Below are positions 9,216 through 16,167 of a DNA stretch of 54,716 nt, in pieces (positions within the stretch are counted from its first letter, which is position 1; each line of letters opens with the position of its first letter). Origin of the DNA: Oscillospiraceae bacterium. Lineage in GTDB: Bacteria; Bacillota; Clostridia; Oscillospirales; Oscillospiraceae. Under the pieces are notes generated by a model. That model searched no databases. It was not told where the DNA came from and was given only the letters and a program-made list of their open reading frames with translations. Both the position numbers and the translations under genes were made by a program. The stretch lies in NCBI GenBank assembly GCA_015068125.1, contig SVLD01000011.1:1-54716 (forward strand), in the 5' to 3' direction.

Positions 9216-9461
9216 CAAGCATAGATAAACAAGAACGCCCCAGAAGGGGCGTTCTTGTTTATGGAGCAGGGTACGGGAATCGATTTGCATTTTCGTCCGG
9301 GAATGGACGAAAATTAAGGTGTTGCCGCCGTCGAGACCGGCGGCAAGCAGCAGTCCACCGGACTGCTGCATTTAAACGGTTCGATTCCCTTTCCAAGCAT
9401 AGATAAACAAGAACGCCCCAGAAGGGGCGTTCTTGTTTATGGAGCAGGGTACGGGAATCGA
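9216..9461. repeat. Direct repeats of 68 bp, 178 bp apart, carrying the tRNA-Gly 3' end and its terminator
   Basis: Bases 9216-9283 and 9394-9461 are practically identical. Each copy has, read on the minus strand, the last about 22 bases of tRNA-Gly (through CCCTGCTCCA) and a terminator (AAGAACGCCCC with GGGGCGTTCTT). Only the second copy continues into a whole tRNA. The 110 bases between contain three perfect hairpins: TTTTCGTCC/GGACGAAAA, TTGCCGCCG/CGGCGGCAA and AGCAGTCC/GGACTGCT. It looks like a small element inserted at, or duplicated from, the tRNA 3' end, as happens at integrase attachment sites. Confidence 0.75.
9407..9439 (-). terminator. Terminator of tRNA-Gly
   Basis: AAGAACGCCCC and GGGGCGTTCTT form an 11-bp stem directly behind the tRNA CCA end, followed on the minus strand by TGTTTAT. 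Confidence 0.75.
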
Positions 9462-9513
9462 ACCCGCCTTCACGGCTTGGGAAGCCGTTGTATTACCGAT
9501 ATACGAACCCTGC
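9440..9513 (-). tRNA. tRNA-Gly (anticodon CCC)
   Basis: The minus strand folds as a 74-base tRNA with an encoded CCA: acceptor GCAGGGT pairs with ACCCTGC, the anticodon stem ACGGC/GCCGT encloses the loop TTCCCAA (anticodon CCC, reading GGG), and the T arm is GCGGGTTCGATTCCCGT. The discriminator base is U (TCCA), as in Gly tRNAs. An upstream promoter fits. Confidence 0.95.
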
Positions 9514-9525
9514 GTCGGTGAGGGT

Positions 9526-9554
9526 ATTATAGCAAAGCTCTATGGAAAAAGCAA
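9526..9554 (-). promoter_or_regulatory. Promoter of tRNA-Gly
   Basis: On the minus strand TTGCTT (9554-9549) and a perfect TATAAT (9531-9526) are separated by 17 bases, ending 12 bases before the tRNA. Confidence 0.75.
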
Positions 9555-9600
9555 CCACTTTTTGTCGAATAAATTTGGTCACAAAAGGGGTTGGAATGAA

Positions 9601-9695
9601 CTCCCTCAGTCACAGGAGGGTTTGAAAACCATCCTGTGACAGCTCCCTCATCAGAGGGAGCCAAGGGGCAGCCATACTTGGGGCTCGCAATGACA
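9601..9695. repeat. Intergenic hairpin repeat, class B, with class C end
   Basis: CTCCCTCAGTCACAGGA is followed by an inverted partner ending TCCTGTGACAGCTCCCTC and GAGGGAGCC, giving a GTC...GAC hairpin inside an outer CTCCCTC/GAGGGAG pair. A GCTCGCAATGACA end follows. Confidence 0.65.
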
Positions 9696-9706
9696 TGAAT
9701 TTGAAA

Positions 9707-9734
9707 TGGGGGCGCGTTGCAAAACGCGCCCCCA
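9707..9734 (-). terminator. Terminator of the glycerol-3-phosphate operon
   Basis: A perfect 12-bp stem TGGGGGCGCGTT/AACGCGCCCCCA with a GCAA loop lies 13 bases after the HAD gene stop. Confidence 0.75.
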
Positions 9735-9746
9735 TTGTAGGGTTGG

Positions 9747-10556
9747 TTACATATTCCGCAGTTCCGCCAGAATTTCCCCGGCGCTTTCCAGCACCAGGTG
9801 AGGCTTCACATCGGATTCTGCCAGGGTCTGCAGGGTGGATTCACCGGACAGAACCAGAATGCCGGTGCAGCCGGCGTTGATGCCGGACTTTACATCGGTA
9901 TAGATCCGGTCGCCCACCACGGCGGTTTCCTCAGGCTTATAGCCCAGCTTTTCCATAGCCAACTGGGGCATCAGGGGACTGGGCTTGCCGATGACCAGGG
10001 GCTCTTTGCCGGTGGCGTTCTTGATGCCGATGCACACACTGCCGCAGTCCGGCACGCTGCCAAACTCCGTGGGGCAGACCAGGTCGGGGTTGGTGGCGAT
10101 GTAGGGCAGCTCCGGCCGGGTCAGCAGCAGGTAGCTCACGTCGTGGAGCTTCTGGAAGGTCAGTTCTGTGTCGAAGCCCATGACGATGCACTCCACCTTA
10201 TCCAAATCGGTGGTAACAATGAAGCCTTCGCTTTCCAGCTCAGCCACCAAAGAACGGGTGCCGCAGACATAGAGGGTCTTGCCGGGGTGGTTCTGCTTCA
10301 GGTAGAAGGCAGTGGCCTGGGAGGAGGTCATGAAATCCTCCCGGGTGGCGGTGATACCCAGTTTTTCCAGCTTTTTCACATAATCCACAACGCTTTTGGA
10401 GGAGTTGTTGGTCATGAACAGGTACTTGCCGCCGGTGCGGCGGATCTGCTGCAGCAGTTCGACGGTGAAGTCGTACAGCCGGTCACCCAGGTACAGTGTG
10501 CCATCCATGTCGAACAGGTACAGCCTGGTGTTATTTACAAGGGTCTTGATATCCAT
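9747..10556 (-). CDS. HAD-superfamily IIA phosphatase (NagD/PGP-like)
   Basis: A cytosolic phosphatase of 269 residues. The HAD motifs are clear: DMDGTLYLG (residues 16-24, nucleophile Asp16 and general acid Asp18), MTNNSS near 48 (motif II), the Lys in VIGKPSP near 190 (motif III) and VGDRIYTD near 215 (motif IV). The C2-type cap between them places it in subfamily IIA with NagD, AraL and glycerol-phosphate/phosphoglycolate phosphatases. It is the last gene of the operon for glycerol-3-phosphate oxidation, 8 bases after the DUF1667 gene, so glycerol-3-phosphate or dihydroxyacetone phosphate is a reasonable but unproven substrate. Confidence 0.85.
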   Translation of the reverse strand: MDIKTLVNNTRLYLFDMDGTLYLGDRLYDFTVELLQQIRRTGGKYLFMTNNSSKSVVDYVKKLEKLGITATREDFMTSSQATAFYLKQNHPGKTLYVCGTRSLVAELESEGFIVTTDLDKVECIVMGFDTELTFQKLHDVSYLLLTRPELPYIATNPDLVCPTEFGSVPDCGSVCIGIKNATGKEPLVIGKPSPLMPQLAMEKLGYKPEETAVVGDRIYTDVKSGINAGCTGILVLSGESTLQTLAESDVKPHLVLESAGEILAELRNM

Positions 10557-10564
10557 AGGCTACC

Positions 10565-10912
10565 TCAATCGATGGCCTTGGTAATGACCACTTCCGTACC
10601 GAACACATCGGTCAGTACCACCTGGCCGATGGCCACAGGGGCATCCACGGCGGTTTTCCGCAGCAGAGCCATCACGTCCATCATCTTGCCCTTGGGCACG
10701 GGAGCGGCGGTCTTGACGGAAACCATGGTGTCCTTCCGGTTGCTGACCCGGACGGTGGAGGTGACGGTGCGGACGGGGTTGGTGCATTCGTCGATGGCGT
10801 ATTTCTCGCCCTTGGGGCAGGAGAAGCCGGTGACTTCCAGCTTGCCGTCAACATCCTTGACGGTCATGGGGCAGCCCCGGGGGCAGATGATGCAGGTAAT
10901 ATTTCTTTCCAT
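10565..10912 (-). CDS. DUF1667 cysteine-motif protein of the glycerol-3-phosphate operon
   Basis: This 115-residue protein has an N-terminal cysteine pair motif, CIICPRGCP (residues 7-15) and FSCPKG (about 30-35), suited to bind an iron-sulfur cluster or zinc. DUF1667 proteins occur next to anaerobic glycerol-3-phosphate dehydrogenase-like flavoproteins in Firmicutes and probably serve as a small electron-transfer partner; the function is not established. Its ATG overlaps the stop of the preceding flavoprotein gene by one base (TAATG), indicating coupled translation and, likely, a stable complex. Confidence 0.8.
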   Translation of the reverse strand: MERNITCIICPRGCPMTVKDVDGKLEVTGFSCPKGEKYAIDECTNPVRTVTSTVRVSNRKDTMVSVKTAAPVPKGKMMDVMALLRKTAVDAPVAIGQVVLTDVFGTEVVITKAID

Positions 10913-12156
10913 TACAGTTCCTCCAATGCGACCACGATGGGCTCGGTGACATTTGCAAGCTGCTCAGCCTTAACGGTGATCTTTTCCATTTCGCCGGGAG
11001 CGGCCTTCAGCCGCTTTGCCACCGCCAGAACCTGATCGCCGGAGGTGACGGTGAATTTGACCTTGCCGAAGGGCTGGGTTACCCGGAGGAACAGGGAAAC
11101 ATCCTGGCCTGCCTTGCGGACATTCTGGGGAATCACATACCGCACGCCGTTGCCGGGCTTGGTGGCTACCAGCTCGCCCTGGGCGTTGGCGCCCAGAACC
11201 AGGTCGGCAGCGCCGATGCCAGCCCGCTCCGCCTCGTCGGAAACATAGTCCACCAGGTCATGAACCTGCAGAACATTGCCGCAGGCGAAAATGCCGGGAA
11301 CAGCGGTCTGGCAGGTGTCGTCTACCAGGGCACCGTTGGTGATGGGGTCCATGGGGATGCCGCAGGCCCGGGTCAGCTCGTTTTCGGGAATCAGACCTAC
11401 GGACAGCAGCAATGTGTCGCAGGGGATGTAGCGCTTGGTTTCCTCAATGGGCTGACGGCGCTGGTCCACCTGGGCAATGGTAACGCCCTCCAGACGCTTA
11501 TCACCGTGGATCTGAGCCACAGTGGTGCTTAAGTACAGGGGGATGCCGAAGTCCTCCAGACACTGGACGATGTTCCGGGTCAGACCGCCGGAGTAAGGCA
11601 TCAGCTCGCAAACAGCTTCTACCTTAGCGCCCTCCAGGCTCATACGGCGAGCCATGATGAGGCCGATATCGCCGGAACCCAGGATGACAACCTTCTTGCC
11701 CACCATGTAGCCCTCGCAGTTCATCAGCTTCTGGGCAGTACCGGCAGAATACACGCCGGCGGGACGGCTGCCGCAGATGTTCAGGGCGCCACGGCTCCGC
11801 TCCCGGCAGCCCATGGCCAGGATGACGGCCTGGGCCTTGAATTTCAGGATACCCTGGCGGCTCTGGGCGGTGACCACACGGTCAGGGGAAACATGGGTAA
11901 CGGTAGTTTCGTAGTAAACCTTGATGCCCCGCTCAGCGACTTTTCTTTCGTAAACAGCGGCGTACTCCGGGCCGGTGAGCTCCTGGCCCAGCTTGTGCAG
12001 GCCGAAGCCGTTGTGGATGCACTGCATCAGAATACCGCCCAGGTGGGGTTCTCTGTCCAAAATCACCACATCGGTGACGCCCCGGTCATAGGCTGCAATA
12101 GCCGCGGCCATGCCGGCAGGGCCGCCGCCGACAACGATAATTGCGTGTTCGTTCAT
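10912..12156 (-). CDS. NAD(P)/FAD-dependent oxidoreductase, partner of GlpA-like dehydrogenase
   Basis: A two-dinucleotide-fold flavoprotein (414 residues). GGGPAGMAAA near residue 10 binds FAD, a second Rossmann motif VILGSGDIGLIMARR near 163 binds NAD(P), and CGNVLQVHDL near 295 closes the FAD fold. There is no CxxC redox pair of the disulfide reductases; it resembles HcnB/NADH-oxidase-like subunits. With the next and previous genes it probably passes electrons between glycerol-3-phosphate and NAD or another carrier. The ATG at 12156 is one base after the upstream stop; a GTG at 12165 is a possible alternative start with GGAAGG four bases upstream. Confidence 0.82.
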   Translation of the reverse strand: MNEHAIIVVGGGPAGMAAAIAAYDRGVTDVVILDREPHLGGILMQCIHNGFGLHKLGQELTGPEYAAVYERKVAERGIKVYYETTVTHVSPDRVVTAQSRQGILKFKAQAVILAMGCRERSRGALNICGSRPAGVYSAGTAQKLMNCEGYMVGKKVVILGSGDIGLIMARRMSLEGAKVEAVCELMPYSGGLTRNIVQCLEDFGIPLYLSTTVAQIHGDKRLEGVTIAQVDQRRQPIEETKRYIPCDTLLLSVGLIPENELTRACGIPMDPITNGALVDDTCQTAVPGIFACGNVLQVHDLVDYVSDEAERAGIGAADLVLGANAQGELVATKPGNGVRYVIPQNVRKAGQDVSLFLRVTQPFGKVKFTVTSGDQVLAVAKRLKAAPGEMEKITVKAEQLANVTEPIVVALEEL

Positions 12157-12157
12157 C

Positions 12158-13597
12158 TTATTCACCGATCCTTCCTGTGAGCATGAAGCTCTCGCCGCCG
12201 CTTTTGGTAACGGATTCCATGGGAATGCCCAGTTCCTGGGCGATCAGAGCCATGACATAGGGGCCGCAGAAGCCGCCCTGGCACCGGCCCATGCCGCCAC
12301 GGGTGCGGCGTTTTACGCCGTCAATATCCATGGCGCCGGGGTTGCGGCGGATGGCCGCCCGGATCTCGCCCTCGCTGACAGTCTCGCAGCGGCAGACGAT
12401 CTTGCCGAAATCAGGGTTTTCCCGGATGTATGCGTTCTTTTCCTCGTCGGTCATTTCCCGGAAAGCGTGGGGGTTTTCCCGATGGCCGTTCCAGCCGGCC
12501 TTTTCTTCCAGGGCAAGGCCTGCGTTTTTCAGCAGCTCCACTGCATACCGGGCGATGGAAACGCAGCAGGTCAGGCCTGGGGAGTCAATGGCTGCCACAT
12601 GGATAAAGCCGGGGGCGTTTTTGGACTCCTCGATGATGAAGTCGCCGCCCTTTTCCGATGCCCGGACGCCGGTAAAGGAGGTGATGACCTGGCGGAAATT
12701 CACGGAAGGTACGCTCTTGGCGGCCAGCCGCTGGACTTGTTCCAGACCGGCGGGGGTGGTGTCCCGGCTTTCAGGGGTGGCTACCTTCAGGGCGGTGGGG
12801 CCGGTCAGCAGATTACCGTCTACTGTAGGAGAGACCAGGATGCCCTTGCCTTCTTCGGAGGGAACCTGGAAAATGGTGTGGCTGACACGGCTGCCCTCAG
12901 CCTTGTCCAGCAGGATGTACTCGCCGGCACGGGGGATAATGGTGAAGTATTCGTCGCCAACCATGGCGGCGAGCTTGTCGGCATAGCCGCCGGCGCAGTT
13001 GAGGATGTACTTGCCGCTGACGCTTTCGCCCTTGGCAGAGGTGACGGTGTAGCCGTTTTCGCCCTTTTCGATGGCGGAAACGGGGAAATTCCGCTTCAGG
13101 GTCACACCGTTATCCATGGCGTTGCCCACGGCGGCGATGGTCAGGTCGTAGGGGCAGATGATGCCGGCGTTGGTGACATGGAGCACGCTGGTGATAGCCT
13201 TCGACAGCTGGGGCTCGATGGCACGGGCTTCGTCACCGGTGAGGATCTTCAGACCGGGGATGCCGTTGATCTGACCCCGCTCATAGAGTTCCTGTACTGC
13301 CGGATCCTCCTTTTCGCCAAAGGCGCAGACCATGGAGCCATTGTGCAGGCAGGGAACATGAAGCTGCTGGGCGGCCTCATAAAGCTGCTCGACACCAATG
13401 GTGTTCAGCTTGGCCTTCAGTGTGCCGGGCTCCGGATCGTAGCCGCCGTGGACGATGCCGCTGTTTGCCCGGCTTGCGCCGGTAGCAACATCGTTCTCCT
13501 TTTCCAGCAGGCAGACGGAAAGCTGATACCGGGAAAGCTCCCGGGCAGCCATGCCGCCGACCACGCCGGCGCCGATGATGATTACGTCGTAATTCAT
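12158..13597 (-). CDS. glpA: Anaerobic glycerol-3-phosphate dehydrogenase-like FAD oxidoreductase with [2Fe-2S] domain
   Basis: The protein (479 residues) has an N-terminal DAO-type FAD fold (IIIGAGVVGGMAARELSRY, residues about 5-23; GASRANSGIVHGGYD motif near 44) and a C-terminal BFD-like [2Fe-2S] domain with CRCETV (about 398) and GGMGRCQGGFCGP (about 432). That combination matches GlpA-type dehydrogenases that oxidise glycerol-3-phosphate to dihydroxyacetone phosphate without oxygen. I chose the ATG at 13597, with AAAGGG upstream; an in-frame ATG at 13615 has none. The glpP gene and a leader terminator lie upstream, which supports glycerol control. Related DAO enzymes such as 2-hydroxyglutarate oxidases are an alternative. 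Confidence 0.82.
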   Translation of the reverse strand: MNYDVIIIGAGVVGGMAARELSRYQLSVCLLEKENDVATGASRANSGIVHGGYDPEPGTLKAKLNTIGVEQLYEAAQQLHVPCLHNGSMVCAFGEKEDPAVQELYERGQINGIPGLKILTGDEARAIEPQLSKAITSVLHVTNAGIICPYDLTIAAVGNAMDNGVTLKRNFPVSAIEKGENGYTVTSAKGESVSGKYILNCAGGYADKLAAMVGDEYFTIIPRAGEYILLDKAEGSRVSHTIFQVPSEEGKGILVSPTVDGNLLTGPTALKVATPESRDTTPAGLEQVQRLAAKSVPSVNFRQVITSFTGVRASEKGGDFIIEESKNAPGFIHVAAIDSPGLTCCVSIARYAVELLKNAGLALEEKAGWNGHRENPHAFREMTDEEKNAYIRENPDFGKIVCRCETVSEGEIRAAIRRNPGAMDIDGVKRRTRGGMGRCQGGFCGPYVMALIAQELGIPMESVTKSGGESFMLTGRIGE

Positions 13598-13635
13598 TGT
13601 GTCAAACCCTTTCATTTTATTGTAAAATTATTGTA

Positions 13636-13702
13636 AAAATATAAAAAGAGAAACGCAAAAGGAAGACATCTGTTTCAATGTCCTTCTTTTCCGTTTCTCT
13701 TA
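13636..13702 (-). promoter_or_regulatory. Leader terminator between glpP and glpA, probable GlpP antitermination target
   Basis: On the minus strand a long stem (arms 13700-13678 and 13669-13647; AGAGAAACG...CGTTTCTCT at its base) with an 8-base loop is followed by TTTTTATATTTTT. It lies 28 bases after glpP and 50 bases before the glpA start. I see no promoter between the terminator and glpA, so glpA expression would need readthrough. In Bacillus subtilis GlpP binds such a leader on glpD mRNA to allow readthrough when glycerol-3-phosphate is present. Confidence 0.65.
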
Positions 13703-13727
13703 ATCTCCAACGGTGAATATTCGGTTT

Positions 13728-14288
13728 TTACAGCTCCCACAGATCGGCTCTGCCGGTGGAAATAGCGGTGGCACCGCTGCTTAAAGCGGCGGTGATCTCT
13801 GCCTTGGTTTCGATCAGGCCGCCGGCAATTACCGGAGTCACACCGCCGGCAAAACGGCGGATGGCTTTGGGAAGCACACCGGGCATGATTTCCATAAAGT
13901 GGGGGTTGGTGTTTTTCAGCATTTCCTGAATACTGTCTAAGCCCTGGGAATCCAGGATAAAAAAGCGCTGGATGGTGAGCAGTCCCACATCTTTGGCAGA
14001 TCGGATGATCTGCGCCTTGGTGCTTAAGATACCGTCAGCACCGCAATCGGCCAGATACTGCAGACCGGCCTTATCCCGGCCAATGCCTTCCGCCAGATCC
14101 ATGTGGATAAAAATGGCTTTGCCGGCTTCGTGGGCTTCGGTGATGCGCTGATGTACCGTCAGCAGGCTGGTTTCCAAGCAAAAGAGGACTTCCGCAGGGG
14201 AGGAAAGGGCGTTTTGCCAGGAACTTTCCCGGACAGCGGCGATAATGGGGCAGTCTTCCAATCGGTTCAGCAGTTCACCGGCGCGCAT
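13728..14288 (-). CDS. glpP: Glycerol uptake operon antiterminator
   Basis: GlpP is an RNA-binding TIM-barrel protein that, with glycerol-3-phosphate, prevents termination in glp leader mRNAs. The 186-residue protein matches the family in length and in its motifs: CPIIAAVR near residue 13, IFIHMDLAEGIGRDKAGLQYLA near 58-79 (given here as its key part HMDLAEGIG), DGILSTK near 85, and PVIAGGLI near 150 with STGRADLW at the end. The start at 14288 has AGGGG seven bases upstream; ATGs at 14306 and 14309 lack a site. It sits directly upstream of a terminator and the glpA-like gene, its probable target. Confidence 0.9.
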   Translation of the reverse strand: MRAGELLNRLEDCPIIAAVRESSWQNALSSPAEVLFCLETSLLTVHQRITEAHEAGKAIFIHMDLAEGIGRDKAGLQYLADCGADGILSTKAQIIRSAKDVGLLTIQRFFILDSQGLDSIQEMLKNTNPHFMEIMPGVLPKAIRRFAGGVTPVIAGGLIETKAEITAALSSGATAISTGRADLWEL

Positions 14289-14317
14289 ACTCTCACCCCT
14301 AATCATCATGTAAAATA

Positions 14318-14346
14318 AGTTTACTGCATATCCATAGGATTGTCAA
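14318..14346 (-). promoter_or_regulatory. Promoter of glpP
   Basis: On the minus strand a perfect TTGACA (14346-14341) and TAAACT (14323-14318) are 17 bases apart, about 30 bases before the chosen glpP start. Confidence 0.65.
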
Positions 14347-14393
14347 GGTGAAAAAGCGTTTTTCGTTGGACAGCAAAGGTTGTTGCGACAGGA

Positions 14394-14421
14394 AAAAGCC
14401 CTCCCGGGAGGGAGGGCTTTT
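14394..14421 (-). terminator. Terminator of the fumarate operon
   Basis: AAAAGCCCTCCC pairs with GGAGGGCTTTT just after the last gene (stop at 14428); the minus strand continues with TTTTTCC. Confidence 0.8.
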
Positions 14422-14427
14422 AAAAAT

Positions 14428-15591
14428 TTATCCGAAGAAGATCGGCAGGAACTGACAGCACAGAACCACCATAATCAGAGCCAGAGGGTAAGTGGCGGCA
14501 TAGGCCACTGCCACGGCTTCGGTCCTGGTGACCTGCATCAGGGTGCCCAGGGCGGGGGTGCTGGTCATGCCGCCGCAGATGGAACCCAGAGCGCTGAGGA
14601 CATCGATCTTGAACACCTTGACCGCCAGGATATAGCCCACGATCATCGGTACGATGGTCATCACTGCACCCAGCAGGAAGAGGGTTACGCCGTACTGCCC
14701 CAGAATGGCAAGGAAACCCTGGCCGGCTTCGGTGCCGGCACCCATGAGGAACAGGGCAAGACCCAGTTCACGGACCACATTCAGGGTCTTCTTGGGAACA
14801 TCGATGGCCACAGGGCCTACATGGGCGAAATGGCCCATCACCAGGCCGGCCAGCAGAGGACCGCCGGAGGTGCCCAGTGAGAATGTGGCGCCGCCAGGCA
14901 GCGGGATGGTGACCTTGCCGATGAGCACGCCCAAAATAGCGGCGACGGCAAAGGCAAGAAGGCCAAATTCGTCCAGATATTTGTAGCTCTTGGCGGCCAG
15001 GGTAGAACCCTCTGCTTTAACGGCAGAGGCTTGAGCCAGACGCTTACGCTCCTTTTCCATATCGATCTTCAGCAACTTGGGGATCAGCTGTACAAACAGC
15101 ACCACGCCCACAACGCCGAAGGGATAGGCAATGCCGTAGCCGGTGGAAGCGGCGTCACTGCCGGTGGCTTCGATGGCGGCGGCCAGGCCGGGGGTGCTGG
15201 TCAATGCGCCGGACATCATGCCCACGGAAAGATCCACAGGGATCTTGGCCAGCAGAATCACGCCGGCACAGGTCAAAGCACCCACCAGAATGATGGCGAC
15301 ACCCAAAAGGATGTAAGACACAGCCTGCTTCTTAAATCCACGGAAAAATCCGGGGCCGGCGATAAAGCCCACTGCGGTGACGAAGCTGATGAGGCCGATG
15401 TTTTTGACAACTGCCGGCACGGTGAGTCCAAAGTGACCGAATACCAGCGCCACCAGCAAAATGCCGGAGGTGCCCAGGGACAGTCCCTTGATGGAAATGC
15501 TTCCTAACAGGTAACCCAGGGCGGCGACGCAGAAGATCACCATGATCTCACTTTTGAAAATTGCCCCAAGGGCGTTCAAAAATTCGCTCAT
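14428..15591 (-). CDS. AspT/YidE-family dicarboxylate or amino acid exchanger, probable succinate exporter
   Basis: An integral membrane protein of 387 residues with ten or more hydrophobic segments in two homologous halves: each half has a GSISIKGLSLGTSG/GGATFSLGTSGGPLL-like motif and a GALTSTPGLAAA/GGMTSTPALGTL motif. That duplication is the signature of the aspartate:alanine exchanger (AAE) family. Family members include AspT and the succinate exporter SucE of Corynebacterium glutamicum. It lacks the central TrkA-C domains found in AspT and YidE, having only a short charged loop (MEKERKRLAQASA). It is the last gene after fumarase and fumarate reductase, 15 bases after fumB, so export of succinate or exchange with malate/aspartate is the likely role (inference). 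Confidence 0.8.
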   Translation of the reverse strand: MSEFLNALGAIFKSEIMVIFCVAALGYLLGSISIKGLSLGTSGILLVALVFGHFGLTVPAVVKNIGLISFVTAVGFIAGPGFFRGFKKQAVSYILLGVAIILVGALTCAGVILLAKIPVDLSVGMMSGALTSTPGLAAAIEATGSDAASTGYGIAYPFGVVGVVLFVQLIPKLLKIDMEKERKRLAQASAVKAEGSTLAAKSYKYLDEFGLLAFAVAAILGVLIGKVTIPLPGGATFSLGTSGGPLLAGLVMGHFAHVGPVAIDVPKKTLNVVRELGLALFLMGAGTEAGQGFLAILGQYGVTLFLLGAVMTIVPMIVGYILAVKVFKIDVLSALGSICGGMTSTPALGTLMQVTRTEAVAVAYAATYPLALIMVVLCCQFLPIFFG

Positions 15592-15606
15592 TTTGCCAGC
15601 ATCTCC

Positions 15607-16167
15607 TTAAGCGTTGTGCTTATTTAAGTAGGCCGCACGGCCGGTTTCGTAGAGATTGTTGCCACAGCTGTCGATGATGACCACCAGGGGCATATCCTCC
15701 ACATAGAGCTTGCGCAGAGCTTCCGCGCCCAGATCTTCATAGGCGATCAGCTCACACTTTTTGATGCACTTGGCAAGCAGCGCGCCGGCGCCGCCGATGG
15801 CACCAAAGTACACGCCGCTGAACTTCTTCATGGCTTCCACCACTTCGGGCAGTCTTGCGCCCTTGCCGATCATGCCCCGGGCGCCCACGGACATCATGGT
15901 GGGCGCGTAGGCATCCATACGGCCGGAGGTGGTAGGACCGGCAGAGCCGATGACCTGGCCGGGCTTGGCAGGGGTGGGGCCTACATAATAGATAGTAGCG
16001 TCGGTGGGATCAAAGGGGAGCGCCTCGCCCCGGGCCAGGGCCTCGCACATCCGCTTGTGGCCGGCATCCCGGGAGGTGTAGATGGTGCCGGTGAGCAGAA
16101 CGCTGTCGCCGGCCTTCAAGGTTTTCGCCAGTTCCTCAGTCAGAGGCAGGGTGATACGCTTTTCCAT
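15607..16167 (-). CDS. fumB: Fumarate hydratase class I, beta subunit
   Basis: The smaller subunit (186 residues) of the oxygen-sensitive [4Fe-4S] fumarase/tartrate dehydratase, which interconverts malate and fumarate. Family motifs are KAGDSVLLTGTIYTSRDAGHKR (key part GTIYTSRDAGHKR near 27-39), YYVGPTPAKPGQ and the catalytic GSAGPTTSGRMD near 75-86. It begins immediately after the alpha subunit stop (16168), so the pair is co-translated. Within the operon it would convert malate from the dehydrogenase gene upstream into fumarate for FrdAB. L-tartrate dehydratase has the same fold, but the fumarate reductase next door favours fumarase. Confidence 0.92.
   Translation of the reverse strand: MEKRITLPLTEELAKTLKAGDSVLLTGTIYTSRDAGHKRMCEALARGEALPFDPTDATIYYVGPTPAKPGQVIGSAGPTTSGRMDAYAPTMMSVGARGMIGKGARLPEVVEAMKKFSGVYFGAIGGAGALLAKCIKKCELIAYEDLGAEALRKLYVEDMPLVVIIDSCGNNLYETGRAAYLNKHNA

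Noticed and set aside
9216..9283. A second tRNA-Gly
   Set aside because: Only about 22 bases of the 3' end are present; no anticodon or D arm can be formed.
9153..9371. A 72-codon minus-strand frame in the tRNA duplication
   Set aside because: It reads through a terminator and a tRNA fragment; it follows from hairpin-rich repeat DNA and has no ribosome binding site.
12110..13636. A 508-codon plus-strand frame opposite the glpA-like gene
   Set aside because: Antisense mirror; the minus strand has intact FAD and 2Fe-2S motifs.
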